Origin: Altererythrobacter sp. CAU 1644
GTDB lineage: Bacteria > Pseudomonadota > Alphaproteobacteria > Sphingomonadales > Sphingomonadaceae
Assembly (NCBI RefSeq): GCF_029623755.1
Contig: NZ_CP121106.1
Location: 2,546,352 to 2,610,351 of the forward strand
Length of the DNA: 64,000 nucleotides
Direction of reading: 5' to 3'
Under the pieces are notes generated by a model. The model was not told the DNA's origin. It did not search any database and was given only the letters and a program-made list of their open reading frames with translations. Within the stretch, counting starts at the first letter, position 1; every line of letters begins with the position of its first letter. Positions 29,883 to 37,919 of the stretch are shown piece by piece. Both the position numbers and the translations under genes were made by a program.

Positions 29883-30180
29883 ACGCACGCAACGTCGTAC
29901 TTTCGTGACTGCCTGACAACCCAGTGTTGCACGAGAGCCTGAAGATCACACAACAAAATTGATCCTTTCAGTCGCGGTGGCTAGGGTCATTTGGCAGCGC
30001 GGTATGTCCCGCCTGTGAGGCGTCGTAACCTCTGAGCTTCCGGCCGGTCAGATTTATTCTGGCCGGGTGGCTGTCGCGCATGTCCAAGGTTCTGCCCAAA
30101 GGCGGCAGCGCCTTTGCGGAAGCCTAGGTTACGAACACCCGGCTTGACGGGTTGCCTCTGAATTGAAGTTGGAGGCTGTT
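29883..30180. other. Divergent intergenic region inside the island
   Basis: These roughly 300 bases separate the membrane-protein operon (minus) from the exported-protein gene (plus) and must hold both promoters. The only strong structure is the self-complementary segment at 30024-30133. No convincing reading frame or consensus sigma-70 promoter was seen. Confidence 0.7.
30024..30133. ncRNA. Candidate structured RNA or DNA element
   Basis: The outer arms CGTAACCT...GCTTCCG (30024-30042) and CGGAAGC..AGGTTACG (30117-30133) pair over 15 positions with a 4-by-2 internal loop. Inside are two hairpins: CCGGTCAGA/TCTGGCCGG (30044-30066, nine pairs, one G-U, loop TTTAT) and AAAGGCG/CGCCTTT (30098-30115, loop GCAG). 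Together they make a three-way junction. A weaker hairpin ACCCG/CGGGT follows at 30137-30152. The element ends 47 bases before the exported-protein start codon. It could be a leader or stand-alone RNA, or a protein-binding or replication site. No family was recognised. The strand is undecided because inverted repeats fold both ways. Confidence 0.45.
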
Positions 30181-30741
30181 TTGAGAATTTCCGTTCTGCT
30201 TGCTCTGTTCGCTACGTTCTTCGCTACCGGAGCTTTCGCCCAACCTTGGAAGGTTGGCGATGAGCGCGAAGTGGACGAGGGCTACTACCTCACCCTGTTA
30301 TCTTCCGAGAGTGGCTGGCGCGTCTGGCAGATCGAAACGAGGGAGGGAATCCGTTGCTCGGCAGTCAAATCAGCAGAGGGCAAGCCCCATCCAGAGCCAA
30401 TTGGCGTGGCAGATCATTTCTGGCGCGGGACACCCTATTTGGTGGTTTCAAAGGGACACCAGTTCGGCTCACTAGGGCGAATTTGGCGCTTCCGGCTCCA
30501 AGGCGTTCACGGCAAGGGGCAAAAGACGCAGTTTCGCAAAGTAGGTGATCGCTTTTGGACAGATTGGAAGCATTCTCTCGACCTGTCGCCAATGGCGGGG
30601 GAGAGGATTGAAGTTGCAATTTCCAGCTATGAATATCCGCATTCTTTGGTTGGCGGCGCACATGAAAAGGGTGTGCTGGACCTAGACGGCTTGTCCAAGG
30701 TGGTGGAGGCGGTCGAAGCCTGCGGGACGCTCGATTATTAG
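30181..30741 (+). CDS. Exported protein of the island, function unknown
   Basis: A 186-aa protein with a clean signal peptide (MRISVLLALFATFFATGAFA, cleavage before QPW). The mature part is rich in Trp and Tyr (GWRVWQIE, RIWRFRLQGVHG, RFWTDWKHSLDL) and has two cysteines. No domain is recognised. The TTG at 30181 is chosen because GGAGG lies five bases upstream at 30171-30175; another in-frame TTG at 30163 lacks such a site. It is the only plus-strand gene of the element. An exported cargo protein is unusual for a small satellite-like element. Confidence 0.75.
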   Translation: MRISVLLALFATFFATGAFAQPWKVGDEREVDEGYYLTLLSSESGWRVWQIETREGIRCSAVKSAEGKPHPEPIGVADHFWRGTPYLVVSKGHQFGSLGRIWRFRLQGVHGKGQKTQFRKVGDRFWTDWKHSLDLSPMAGERIEVAISSYEYPHSLVGGAHEKGVLDLDGLSKVVEAVEACGTLDY

Positions 30742-30758
30742 AAATATTCTGTTCGTTT

Positions 30759-30859
30759 TGTCTGTCTGTCTAGTAACTTTCTAAAAATAATAGGAAAAAC
30801 CAATCAATGACTGACGGCATGAGAGATGGCTTTCTCTTGGGAGCCTAGACAGACAGGCA
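30759..30859. repeat. 15-bp inverted repeat built on TGTC units
   Basis: The left arm (30759-30773) reads TGTCTGTCTGTCTAG and the right arm (30845-30859) CTAGACAGACAGGCA. They pair over 15 positions with one G-T. They are 71 bases apart and lie between two converging genes, so the repeat could form a long stem at the ends of both transcripts. A bidirectional terminator, an origin or a protein-binding pair are all possible; nothing chooses between them. Confidence 0.65.
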
Positions 30860-30865
30860 CAGAAA

Positions 30866-32929
30866 TCATGCAGCCTCCTCAACCTCTGGAGGATCGGCTA
30901 TCAAACCCTCGTAAGCCTCCCTCCGCTTCTCGTGCGAAGCGGATTGCCAATAGTCCGCCCTGTGCAATGCCCATAGACTGGCTTTGCCAGCAGAGAGCCG
31001 AGATTGCCCCAACGGCTGGCAGTCTAGCGACTGCAACGCCGTCGAAAGTCTCCTAGGAGAGTCTGATCGCACCCCCTTGTTTCGTAGAGCCTTACGAACA
31101 TCGTCCAAGGTGCAAACTTCCTTTAGCGGGTAGGGCATGTCTTCCAGCAGTTCCCGCAGACTTTGCACCAATGGTGTCTCGCTATGCTCCATGAGGCGTT
31201 CTTTGGCGGGTGTCATGGGTGGATGAGCCTTGGGGTTAAAGTCGCCAACGTAGATGAACTCAAAGTAGGCTTTGACGATGCCAAGATTGGCTTGCCACCA
31301 TGCGTAGAACTCGGTCCAATATGCCGGTTCCCGTTTCTCGGCTGGAGTGTCGATCACGAAGAAGCGGCGGTCCGCTTTCTCAATGAAAATCGGTGCATCC
31401 AAGTTCGAAAGGAAAACGAAGTTGGCGTAGTTTGGGACTTCCCTTTGCGCCCTGTGCTTGATGTTAATCACTGCAGTTTCGCAGGTGATAAGTGCCTTCA
31501 AGCGATTGTAGACGTTTATCCCGCTGCCAAGGTTCAACTCCTCCAACACCACTAGAAGGGTGTTTTCGAGATATGATTGAAACGCGCTGTCCATCTCCTC
31601 GGAATTGGTCAGACGAGTGTTCTCAAAACCTAGGAGTTTACGCCAGATGTCGACCAGCGTGCTCTTGCCGACACCGTGCTCCTTCGACTGGAGCAGCAAT
31701 GCATAGCTCAGCTTCTGGCCGGGATTGGCAATCGTCCACGCAATCATTTGGACAAGGTGGTCCCGCTCGAACTTATCTGGAACAAGGTATTCGAGAAACT
31801 CGGTAAGCGGGGTCCAATCGCCTTCGACCGCTTCAATCGCTGGCGCACGATATGTGTTGAAGAAGCTCTCCCCGTTGTAGGAGATAATTCCCATCGGTTG
31901 GCTTGGCTCAAACCGGAAGTCCAAAACCTTGTCGATCAGACCGGCGCTTGTGAGGAAGCTGGCGAATGTGCCTTTGTCGTTCGGTTTCACGTCCGCGAAC
32001 TGGCGGGAGAAGGCTTCCGGCTTCAGTTCCTGATTGGTCCTGGGGGACCGAAAGCGGTCTGGTGTAGCGACATAAAGCCATTGGCGAGCGACCGTCAGCC
32101 AATCCGTAGGAGCCAAACTGCCGCGATCCCATGCGCTTTCTAGCGTCGCTTCAATCTCGCTCCCGCTCAGTCCTATTGCCAAAGCCTCCGGTCGGAGTGT
32201 TTCGGCGACCATCGCCCATTCCAGTTCAAGGGCGGCAACATGGTTGGCAAGTACTACAGCGACACGAAACAGGGTATCGTTGCGTTCGCCTTCCTTCGCC
32301 TCTCGAAGCATGGCAACCCCATCGGTAATCTGGCGATTTAACCAGTAGCTGAATTTTTCGGCTTCTAGATACTTTGCGCGGCCTGATTGCTTAGCAACCT
32401 CCGTTGATGACGATTCCTGCCTCCAGAGGTCGAGCACCTCGGCTGGAAGCTCGGCAAAGTCACAATCGGCTGGCGAAACTTCCCATTCATAAAGGCAGCC
32501 ATTGGGATGAAGCGATCCGGGGCCGACAATGTAGCCGCCTTCGCCACGCACATCTAATTCTACGCCCTGCAAGCCGACCTTGTTGCGTAGCTCAAATGGC
32601 GGATTTCGGAACAGGTAGTGGCGACCCTTGGCAGTTCGGACCGTCGGTGTGCTGGGTAGGTCTAATCCGTCCACCAATGCCTGCGCCTCTTGGCTATCGA
32701 CATCTAGGACAAATAGGTTGCTGACCGCTCCTGTTACGATGGCGACATTGGCTTCTGCGCCTTGCCAATCGTCGATTTGCCGCTCGGTCGGTCGTTCAGA
32801 CTGAAACGCTTTCCACGACATGCTCGGAATTTTCTTGCCTCTTGGCAAGATGAACACCGAGAATCCTAGGTCGTGAAGCGCCCGAAAGTCGGGCAGGCTT
32901 TGAGTAGTTGTTGTATTCGGATTTCCCAT
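30866..32929 (-). CDS. Primase-polymerase with SF3-type helicase domain
   Basis: A 687-aa replication protein. The N-terminal 170 residues match the bifunctional primase/polymerase (PrimPol) pattern: LFVLDVDS with the acidic pair at residues 76 and 78, GRHYLF at 102-107, and VELDVRGEGGYIVGPGSLH at 123-141. The C-terminal half is a helicase: HGVGKST (Walker A, 418-424), LLVVLEELN (Walker B), FLSNLDAP and DRRFFVIDTP with a likely arginine finger. ATG 32929 has AGGAG upstream. An in-frame ATG at 33160, directly after the integrase stop (TAGATG), would add 77 residues without domain character. Such proteins start replication of phages, plasmids and satellites. Confidence 0.88.
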   Translation of the reverse strand: MGNPNTTTTQSLPDFRALHDLGFSVFILPRGKKIPSMSWKAFQSERPTERQIDDWQGAEANVAIVTGAVSNLFVLDVDSQEAQALVDGLDLPSTPTVRTAKGRHYLFRNPPFELRNKVGLQGVELDVRGEGGYIVGPGSLHPNGCLYEWEVSPADCDFAELPAEVLDLWRQESSSTEVAKQSGRAKYLEAEKFSYWLNRQITDGVAMLREAKEGERNDTLFRVAVVLANHVAALELEWAMVAETLRPEALAIGLSGSEIEATLESAWDRGSLAPTDWLTVARQWLYVATPDRFRSPRTNQELKPEAFSRQFADVKPNDKGTFASFLTSAGLIDKVLDFRFEPSQPMGIISYNGESFFNTYRAPAIEAVEGDWTPLTEFLEYLVPDKFERDHLVQMIAWTIANPGQKLSYALLLQSKEHGVGKSTLVDIWRKLLGFENTRLTNSEEMDSAFQSYLENTLLVVLEELNLGSGINVYNRLKALITCETAVINIKHRAQREVPNYANFVFLSNLDAPIFIEKADRRFFVIDTPAEKREPAYWTEFYAWWQANLGIVKAYFEFIYVGDFNPKAHPPMTPAKERLMEHSETPLVQSLRELLEDMPYPLKEVCTLDDVRKALRNKGVRSDSPRRLSTALQSLDCQPLGQSRLSAGKASLWALHRADYWQSASHEKRREAYEGLIADPPEVEEAA

Positions 32930-33160
32930 GCAATTTCTCCTGTAGGTTTGGGTTTGATCCGAATGGACACGCACAACCCTGCGGCTCTTAAGATGAGAGA
33001 TCGCGAGTGGAGATTTTGATGGGAGATCAGAGCTTAGATTGAACAAGCGATGGACAAGACAGAGTCCCACTTGTTGCTGCGTTATATAGACGTGCCAATC
33101 TGAATCGGGCCTGAGAATTTGATTAACCTGCGATTCATTTTGCGTTAATCTGGCGTTCAT
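32930..33160 (-). other. Gap between integrase and primase-polymerase genes
   Basis: These 231 bases lie between the integrase stop and the chosen start of the replication gene. They are open in the replication gene's frame, so they could encode an N-terminal extension. They are otherwise AT-rich and probably contain that gene's promoter. No AlpA- or Cro-like regulator gene, common at this position in satellites, was found. Confidence 0.5.
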
Positions 33161-34156
33161 CTAATTTGCAAGCAACTGGTCCATTCTCCTTCTAACCACG
33201 TCAGGAGAGAGGTGGGTATATCGGAACAGCATTCGCGGGTCTTTATGGCCCGAAATCAACGCCACTTCTGGTATGTTTAGGCCAAGTTCGAACAATCGAG
33301 AGATGGCCTCATGTCTAAGATCGTGGAACCGCAAATCATGTATGTCTGCCCTGCGCTTCGCTCGTTTCCATGCTGCCTTGAGAGCATCCACCGTCAAGGT
33401 GAATACGCAATCGTCGTAGCGGTCCACCTCCTGTAAAATTGCTGTTGCCTTTGCAGACAAGGGAATTGTGCGGGGCGTGTCCGTTTTGGTTTGTGCAATG
33501 TGCGCGGAGCGTTGCTCAAGATTGATATTCTCCCAGCGCAGCGAGAGAATTTCGCCCCTCCTCATGGCGGTCTCAAGTGCGAACTGAACGACCAATTTCA
33601 CCTGAGCGTTTCGACATGTTGATAGGGCTTGCTCCAATCGCACTTGCTCGGCTGGAGATAAGCGTCGGCTCCTTTGATCTCTAACTTTTGGTTGGATGAC
33701 ATCCTCGGTGGGATTGCCTCCAAGATAGATTCCCCACTGCTTCTGTGCGGTATCGAATACATGGTGCAGAAGCGAAAGCTCTCGCCGCACTGTGCCGGGT
33801 TTAGCCTCTTGCAGGCGGTCGTCACGATATGCCGACACTGCGGCTTGGGAGACCTGCCCAATGGATAGCGAGCAAATTGGATGACGTTGCATCTTGGTTA
33901 GTCGCAGATGCTCGCTCTCGTAGCTCCGCTTCTTTGGTGTCACAGAGGTCTTATATCTCTCAATCAGCTCTCCTAGGGTGGACTGTAACACCTCTGGCCT
34001 CACGCGAGACGCTTGCCGTGTGTCGATTTTCGTTTCCTGCTCTCTCGCCCATGTTTCAGCTTCGGATTTGCTGGCAAAGCTACGGTAGCGAGGGGTGAAT
34101 CCTTTGCGTCTAACTTGCACAAACCAACTGTCTTTCCGCTTCGAAATTGTAGCCAT
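33161..34156 (-). CDS. int: Tyrosine-type site-specific integrase
   Basis: A 331-aa recombinase that should insert and excise the element at tRNA-Pro. The N-terminal part is an AP2-like/SAM-like arm and core-binding region ([20 protein letters not shown]). The catalytic set is complete: R199 in [10 protein letters not shown]224, H278-x-x-R281 in FHDLRHEA, H304 in SGHKD and Y313 in FRYTHL. It lies 124 bases from the intact tRNA copy. A TGTGTC repeat pair lies directly upstream of its start, so the integrase may regulate itself. A short GAGG serves as ribosome site. Confidence 0.95.
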   Translation of the reverse strand: MATISKRKDSWFVQVRRKGFTPRYRSFASKSEAETWAREQETKIDTRQASRVRPEVLQSTLGELIERYKTSVTPKKRSYESEHLRLTKMQRHPICSLSIGQVSQAAVSAYRDDRLQEAKPGTVRRELSLLHHVFDTAQKQWGIYLGGNPTEDVIQPKVRDQRSRRLSPAEQVRLEQALSTCRNAQVKLVVQFALETAMRRGEILSLRWENINLEQRSAHIAQTKTDTPRTIPLSAKATAILQEVDRYDDCVFTLTVDALKAAWKRAKRRADIHDLRFHDLRHEAISRLFELGLNIPEVALISGHKDPRMLFRYTHLSPDVVRRRMDQLLAN

Positions 34157-34168
34157 TCTTTGCCTCGC

Positions 34169-34187
34169 TGTGTCACCAGTGTGTCAG
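34169..34187 (+). repeat. Probable integrase arm-type site, right
   Basis: The segment reads TGTGTC, five bases, then TGTGTCAG, matching the left-end site at 26201-26219 in sequence, spacing and direction. A third TGTGTC is at 34273-34278, next to the att core. The site also sits just upstream of the integrase start. Binding by integrase is inferred. Confidence 0.5.
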
Positions 34188-34225
34188 CAGCGAACCAGAA
34201 GGCTTGTCGTGCGAACCAACGCTTC

Positions 34226-34241
34226 ACCTGCAATCGCAGGT
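34226..34241. repeat. Short palindrome near attR
   Basis: ACCTGC and GCAGGT are separated by AATC. This six-base-arm hairpin lies between the integrase gene and the attachment repeat. It may bind integrase or an excision factor, or be chance. Confidence 0.3.
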
Positions 34242-34280
34242 AAGACGCTGAAGTTACGCTGGAAATCTAGGCTGTGTCGT

Positions 34281-34357
34281 TGGTCGGGGAGAGAGGATTC
34301 GAACCTCCGGCCCCTGCCTCCCGAAGACAGTGCTCTACCAGGCTGAGCTACTCCCCG
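34281..34357 (-). tRNA. tRNA-Pro (CGG), intact, containing the right attachment repeat
   Basis: On the minus strand the cloverleaf has acceptor CGGGGAG/CTCCCCG, discriminator A and encoded CCA. The anticodon stem CTGTC/GGCAG encloses loop TTCGGGA with anticodon CGG (Pro), and the T arm is GGAGG-TTCGAAT-CCTCT. The 3' 58 nt (34281-34338) are the element-supplied copy of the attachment repeat, so integration rebuilt a complete tRNA. Confidence 0.95.
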
Positions 34358-34471
34358 ACCGTGTCGGTCCCATAGATAGCTGCCAAAGAGCTGTGGACCG
34401 AGGCAAGGCGCGCCCTATAGGCAGGGTTAGCCGGGGTGGCAAGCGGGCAATTGCGGGTTTAGGGTTGCCCG

Positions 34472-35440
34472 ATGGCGAGCATCTCGATTCCGTCCGAACT
34501 AGTCGGTCCAGGCCACCCCGAATGGCAATATCTCGACCTCATGCGCCAGATCTGGGCGCAGGGCAGCGAACGGGTCGATCGCACCGGTATCGGCACCCGG
34601 TCGATCGCCGGCGCCATGCTGCGATTCGACCTTGCCGACGGCTCAATGCCGCTGCTCACCACCAAGCGCGTCTATTGGAAGACGGCGACGCGCGAGATGC
34701 TGTGGTTCCTGACCGGCGAGACCAACATTCGCCCGTTGGTGTTGCAAGGGGTGAAGATCTGGAACGAGTGGCCCCACGCCAAATACGTGCGCGAAAGCGG
34801 CGATGACATTGCGCTCGAGGACTTCGTGCAACGGATCGCCGCTGACGAGGATTTCGCCGCGCGCTGGGGCGATCTCGGCCCGGTCTATGGCAAGCAATGG
34901 GTCGATTGGCCCACCTACCGCTATCGCAAGGATGGGCTGTACGAGAAGGGTCCGGGGATCAACCAGGTTGCGCAAGTGGTCGAGAGCCTGCGCACCAATC
35001 CGGGCAGTCGCCGCCACATAATCGAAGGGTGGAATGTCGCCGAGCTCGAACGGATGGCGCTGCCGCCGTGTCACAAGACCTATCAGTTCCACGTTTCGGG
35101 CGAGGGCAGCGAGGCCAGGCTCAATTGCCTGCTCTACCAGCGCAGTTGCGATGTCGCGTTGGGCCTGCCGTTCAACCTGTGGTCGGCGGCGCTGCTCACG
35201 AGGATGATCGCGCAGCAGGTCGAGATGGAACCGGGCGAACTGGTGTGGATGGGCGGGGACGTCCATCTCTATCTCAACCACGAACACCTGATCACCGAGC
35301 AGCTCACCCGGGAACCGCAAGGGCTTCCGCGGCTTGAGATAATGCGGCGCCCGGCGTCGATCTTCGACTACCGGATTGAGGATTTCGAGGTTCGGGACTA
35401 CACGCCGCACGGGCCCATCAAGGCGCCTGTCGCGGTGTGA
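34472..35440 (+). CDS. thyA: Thymidylate synthase ThyA
   Basis: Makes dTMP from dUMP with methylene-tetrahydrofolate. The 322-aa product has the nucleophile C200 in ALPPCHKTYQF, the phosphate-binding SRRHII, and QRSCDVALGLPFN. It is somewhat longer than the 264-aa E. coli enzyme, with an extra stretch around residues 105-160, a size seen in other families of ThyA. ATG 34472 follows directly after a spacer from tRNA-Pro. It is single-gene; the next gene has its own promoter. Confidence 0.95.
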   Translation: MASISIPSELVGPGHPEWQYLDLMRQIWAQGSERVDRTGIGTRSIAGAMLRFDLADGSMPLLTTKRVYWKTATREMLWFLTGETNIRPLVLQGVKIWNEWPHAKYVRESGDDIALEDFVQRIAADEDFAARWGDLGPVYGKQWVDWPTYRYRKDGLYEKGPGINQVAQVVESLRTNPGSRRHIIEGWNVAELERMALPPCHKTYQFHVSGEGSEARLNCLLYQRSCDVALGLPFNLWSAALLTRMIAQQVEMEPGELVWMGGDVHLYLNHEHLITEQLTREPQGLPRLEIMRRPASIFDYRIEDFEVRDYTPHGPIKAPVAV

Positions 35441-35453
35441 CCTCCGGTCGAGC

Positions 35454-35482
35454 TTGACCTCGGCACCCGCGTGAAATAAAAT
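35454..35482 (+). promoter_or_regulatory. Sigma-70-like promoter for the 2-oxoacid dehydrogenase genes
   Basis: A TTGACC -35 box (35454-35459), a 17-base spacer and a TAAAAT -10 box (35477-35482) lie between thyA and the E1-alpha gene, about 66 bases before its ATG. The boxes are close to consensus and the spacing is ideal. Confidence 0.6.
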
Positions 35483-35548
35483 GTCGCGCAGTTAAAAGAT
35501 TGCTATAGCCTCTCGCGGCGGCAGTCTTTCCGCGAGGGAGAGCAGTTT

Positions 35549-36853
35549 ATGGCCGATAGGCCGAATGGCACTGGCGATGCTGGGCACAACAAGCCCGCGC
35601 TTTCGCTCCACGTGCCCGAACCCAAGTATCGACCCGGAGACACGGTCGATTTCAGCCATCTGAACATTCCGGATGCCGGTGCGCAGGCGCGCCCGGACGA
35701 GACCTGCGAGCCCAGGGAAATGAGCGGGCTCGCCTACGATCTGGTGCGTGTGCTGGGTGACGACGACAAGGCACACGGCCCGTGGGATCCCAAGCTTGAT
35801 CCCGAAACCTTGCGCACGATGTTGGGCCACATGGCCATGGTCCGCGCCTTCGACGAACGTATGTTCCGCGGCCAGCGGCAGGGCAAGACCAGCTTCTATA
35901 TGAAGTGCACCGGCGAAGAGGCGACCAGCGTCGCGGCCGCGATGGCTCTCGCGAGCGACGACATGGTGTTTCCCAGCTACCGCCAGCAGGGCGTGCTGAT
36001 CGTCCGCGGCTATCCGATCGTCGACATGATCAACCAGATCTATTCGAACAAGGCGGACAAGCTGAAGGGCCGCCAGCTCCCGATCATGTATTCGAGCCGC
36101 GAGCACAGCTTCTTCTCGATCTCGGGCAATCTCGCCACCCAGTTGCCGCAAGCGGTGGGCTGGGCGATGGCAAGCGCGGTCAAGAACGACAGCCGGATTG
36201 CTGCGACCTGGGTGGGCGAGGGCTCGACGGCGGAAGGCGATTTCCACTCTGCCTGCACCTTCGCCACGGTCTACAACGCGCCGGTCATCTTCAACGTGAT
36301 CAACAACCAGTGGGCGATTTCGAGCTTCTCGGGCTTTGCCGGGGCTGAACGCACGACCTTTGCCGCGCGCGCGCTGGGCTATGGCCTCGCGGGCCTGAGG
36401 GTCGACGGCAACGACGCGCTGGCGGTCTTTGCGGCGCAGCGCTGGGCCGCCAACCGCGCCCGCGCCAATGGCGGGCCGACGCTGATCGAATACTTCACCT
36501 ATCGCGCCGAGGGGCATTCGACCTCGGACGATCCCAGTGGCTATCGCAGCGCACACGAGCGCGAGGAATGGCCGCTCGGCGACCCGATCAACCGGCTCAA
36601 GAAGCACCTCATCGCGATCGGCGAGTGGGACGAGGAGCGGCAGGAGAAGATGGACCTCGACTGCGCCGAGCGCGTCAAGGCGGCGACCAAGGAGGCCGAG
36701 AAGAACGGCATCCTCGGCCACGGCCTGCACCATCCGTTTCACACCATGTTCGAGGACGTGTTCGAGGAACTGCCCTGGCATCTTGAGGAGCAGGCCGCGC
36801 AGGCGACCCGCGAACGCAAGATCAAGTGGCCCGAAGGGAGGCCCGAGCAATGA
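35549..36853 (+). CDS. bkdA1: Branched-chain 2-oxoacid dehydrogenase E1 alpha
   Basis: A 434-aa thiamine-diphosphate-dependent decarboxylase subunit. It shows ARG-rich MVRAFDERMFRGQRQGKTSFY, and the cofactor motif GEGSTAEGDFH with the NN at INNQWAI about 24 residues later. The C-terminal YRAEGHSTSDDPSGYR loop is characteristic of branched-chain-type E1 alpha rather than pyruvate E1. It oxidatively decarboxylates branched-chain 2-oxoacids in the multienzyme complex. It overlaps the E1-beta gene by ATGA; E2 follows; no E3 gene is in the window, so a shared E3 is expected elsewhere. Confidence 0.93.
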   Translation: MADRPNGTGDAGHNKPALSLHVPEPKYRPGDTVDFSHLNIPDAGAQARPDETCEPREMSGLAYDLVRVLGDDDKAHGPWDPKLDPETLRTMLGHMAMVRAFDERMFRGQRQGKTSFYMKCTGEEATSVAAAMALASDDMVFPSYRQQGVLIVRGYPIVDMINQIYSNKADKLKGRQLPIMYSSREHSFFSISGNLATQLPQAVGWAMASAVKNDSRIAATWVGEGSTAEGDFHSACTFATVYNAPVIFNVINNQWAISSFSGFAGAERTTFAARALGYGLAGLRVDGNDALAVFAAQRWAANRARANGGPTLIEYFTYRAEGHSTSDDPSGYRSAHEREEWPLGDPINRLKKHLIAIGEWDEERQEKMDLDCAERVKAATKEAEKNGILGHGLHHPFHTMFEDVFEELPWHLEEQAAQATRERKIKWPEGRPEQ

Positions 36854-37914
36854 GCGCGGATGTGAAGGAGCAGGACGCAGCCGTGTCGGGTGAAGCCGCC
36901 GAGCGTCGCATCAACATGATCGACGCGATCAATGACGCGCTCGACATCATGCTCGCGCGCGACCCGGACGTGATCGTGATGGGCGAGGACGTCGGCTATT
37001 TCGGCGGCGTGTTCCGGTGCACCGCGGGCCTGCAGGAAAAGCATGGCAAGACGCGCGTGTTCGACACGCCGATCAGCGAATGCGGCATCATCGGCGTGGC
37101 AGTGGGGATGGGGGCCTATGGCCTGCGCCCCGTGCCCGAAATCCAGTTCGCCGACTACATCTATCCCGGGCTCGACCAGCTCATCAGCGAGGCGGCACGC
37201 CTGCGCTATCGTTCGGCCTGCGAATATATCGCGCCGCTGACGGTTCGCTCGCCCTTCGGCGGCGGTATCTTCGGCGGCCAGACGCACAGCCAGAGCCCGG
37301 AAGCGATCTTTACCCATGTGTCGGGTCTCAAGACCGTGATTCCCTCGACACCCTACGACGCCAAGGGCCTGCTGATCAGCGCGATCGAAGACAATGATCC
37401 GGTGATCTTCTTCGAACCCAAGCGCATCTATAATGGCCCGTTCTCGGGCTATTACGACCGGCCGGTCGAGCCGTGGAAGCGGCACAAGGACAGCGTGGTG
37501 CCTGAAGGTTACTACAAGATCCCGCTCGGCAAGGCGCGCCACGTGACCGAAGGCGAACAGCTGACCGTGCTGGCCTATGGCACGATGGTGCATGTCGCCG
37601 AGGCGGTCTGCCGCGACAAGGGCGTCGATGCCGACATCCTCGACCTGCGCACGCTGGTGCCGCTCGACATCGAGGCGATCGAGGCGTCGGTCGAGAAGAC
37701 CGGGCGTTGCCTGATCGTCCATGAAGCGACTCGTACTTCCGGCTTCGGGGCAGAACTGTCCGCGCTCGTCACCGAGCGTTGCTTCTACCATCTCGAAGCC
37801 CCGGTCGAACGTGTGACCGGCTTCGACACCCCCTATCCGCACAGCCTCGAATGGGCCTACTTCCCGGGCCCGGTTCGCATCGGCGAGGCAATCGACAAGA
37901 TCTTGAGCGAGTAA
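36850..37914 (+). CDS. bkdA2: Branched-chain 2-oxoacid dehydrogenase E1 beta
   Basis: A 354-aa transketolase-like E1 beta subunit that completes the active site with the alpha subunit. Family segments are VMGEDVGYFGGVFR, FDTPISECGIIGVAVGMG and FGGGIFGGQTHSQSPE. ATG 36850 gives a four-base ATGA overlap with the alpha gene, so the subunits are translated together. The longer frame from 36826 is rejected. E2 starts five bases after the stop. Confidence 0.94.
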   Translation: MSADVKEQDAAVSGEAAERRINMIDAINDALDIMLARDPDVIVMGEDVGYFGGVFRCTAGLQEKHGKTRVFDTPISECGIIGVAVGMGAYGLRPVPEIQFADYIYPGLDQLISEAARLRYRSACEYIAPLTVRSPFGGGIFGGQTHSQSPEAIFTHVSGLKTVIPSTPYDAKGLLISAIEDNDPVIFFEPKRIYNGPFSGYYDRPVEPWKRHKDSVVPEGYYKIPLGKARHVTEGEQLTVLAYGTMVHVAEAVCRDKGVDADILDLRTLVPLDIEAIEASVEKTGRCLIVHEATRTSGFGAELSALVTERCFYHLEAPVERVTGFDTPYPHSLEWAYFPGPVRIGEAIDKILSE

Positions 37915-37919
37915 CCGCG

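Larger units (their letters stand above)
26059..34338. mobile_element. 8.2-kb integrative element in tRNA-Pro(CGG)
   Basis: The element is bounded by a perfect 58-bp direct repeat (26059-26116 and 34281-34338), which equals the 3' 58 nt of tRNA-Pro including CCA. The tyrosine integrase gene lies next to the intact tRNA copy, as is usual for tRNA-targeting elements. The interior is visibly AT-richer than the chromosome on both sides. Contents from left: two coupled unknown genes, a self-complementary intergenic segment, a small exported protein, a primase-polymerase/helicase, and the integrase. No capsid, tail, terminase, relaxase or type IV secretion gene was recognised. A satellite-like or degenerate prophage-like element fits best. 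Repeat-to-repeat distance is 8222 bp. Confidence 0.93.

Noticed and set aside
26059..34338. Retron or reverse-transcriptase system in the island
   Set aside because: The structured segment at 30024-30133 invites the idea, but no reverse transcriptase (YxDD) gene is present in the element.
34095..34346. Protein ending [15 protein letters not shown]
   Set aside because: This tail is the translation of a tRNA-Pro gene in the antisense direction, a known artefact; the same tail appears at the left att copy (25504-26151).
35492..36850. 452-aa minus-strand frame antisense to E1 alpha
   Set aside because: No family, Arg/His/Asp-rich shadow; E1 alpha is certain.
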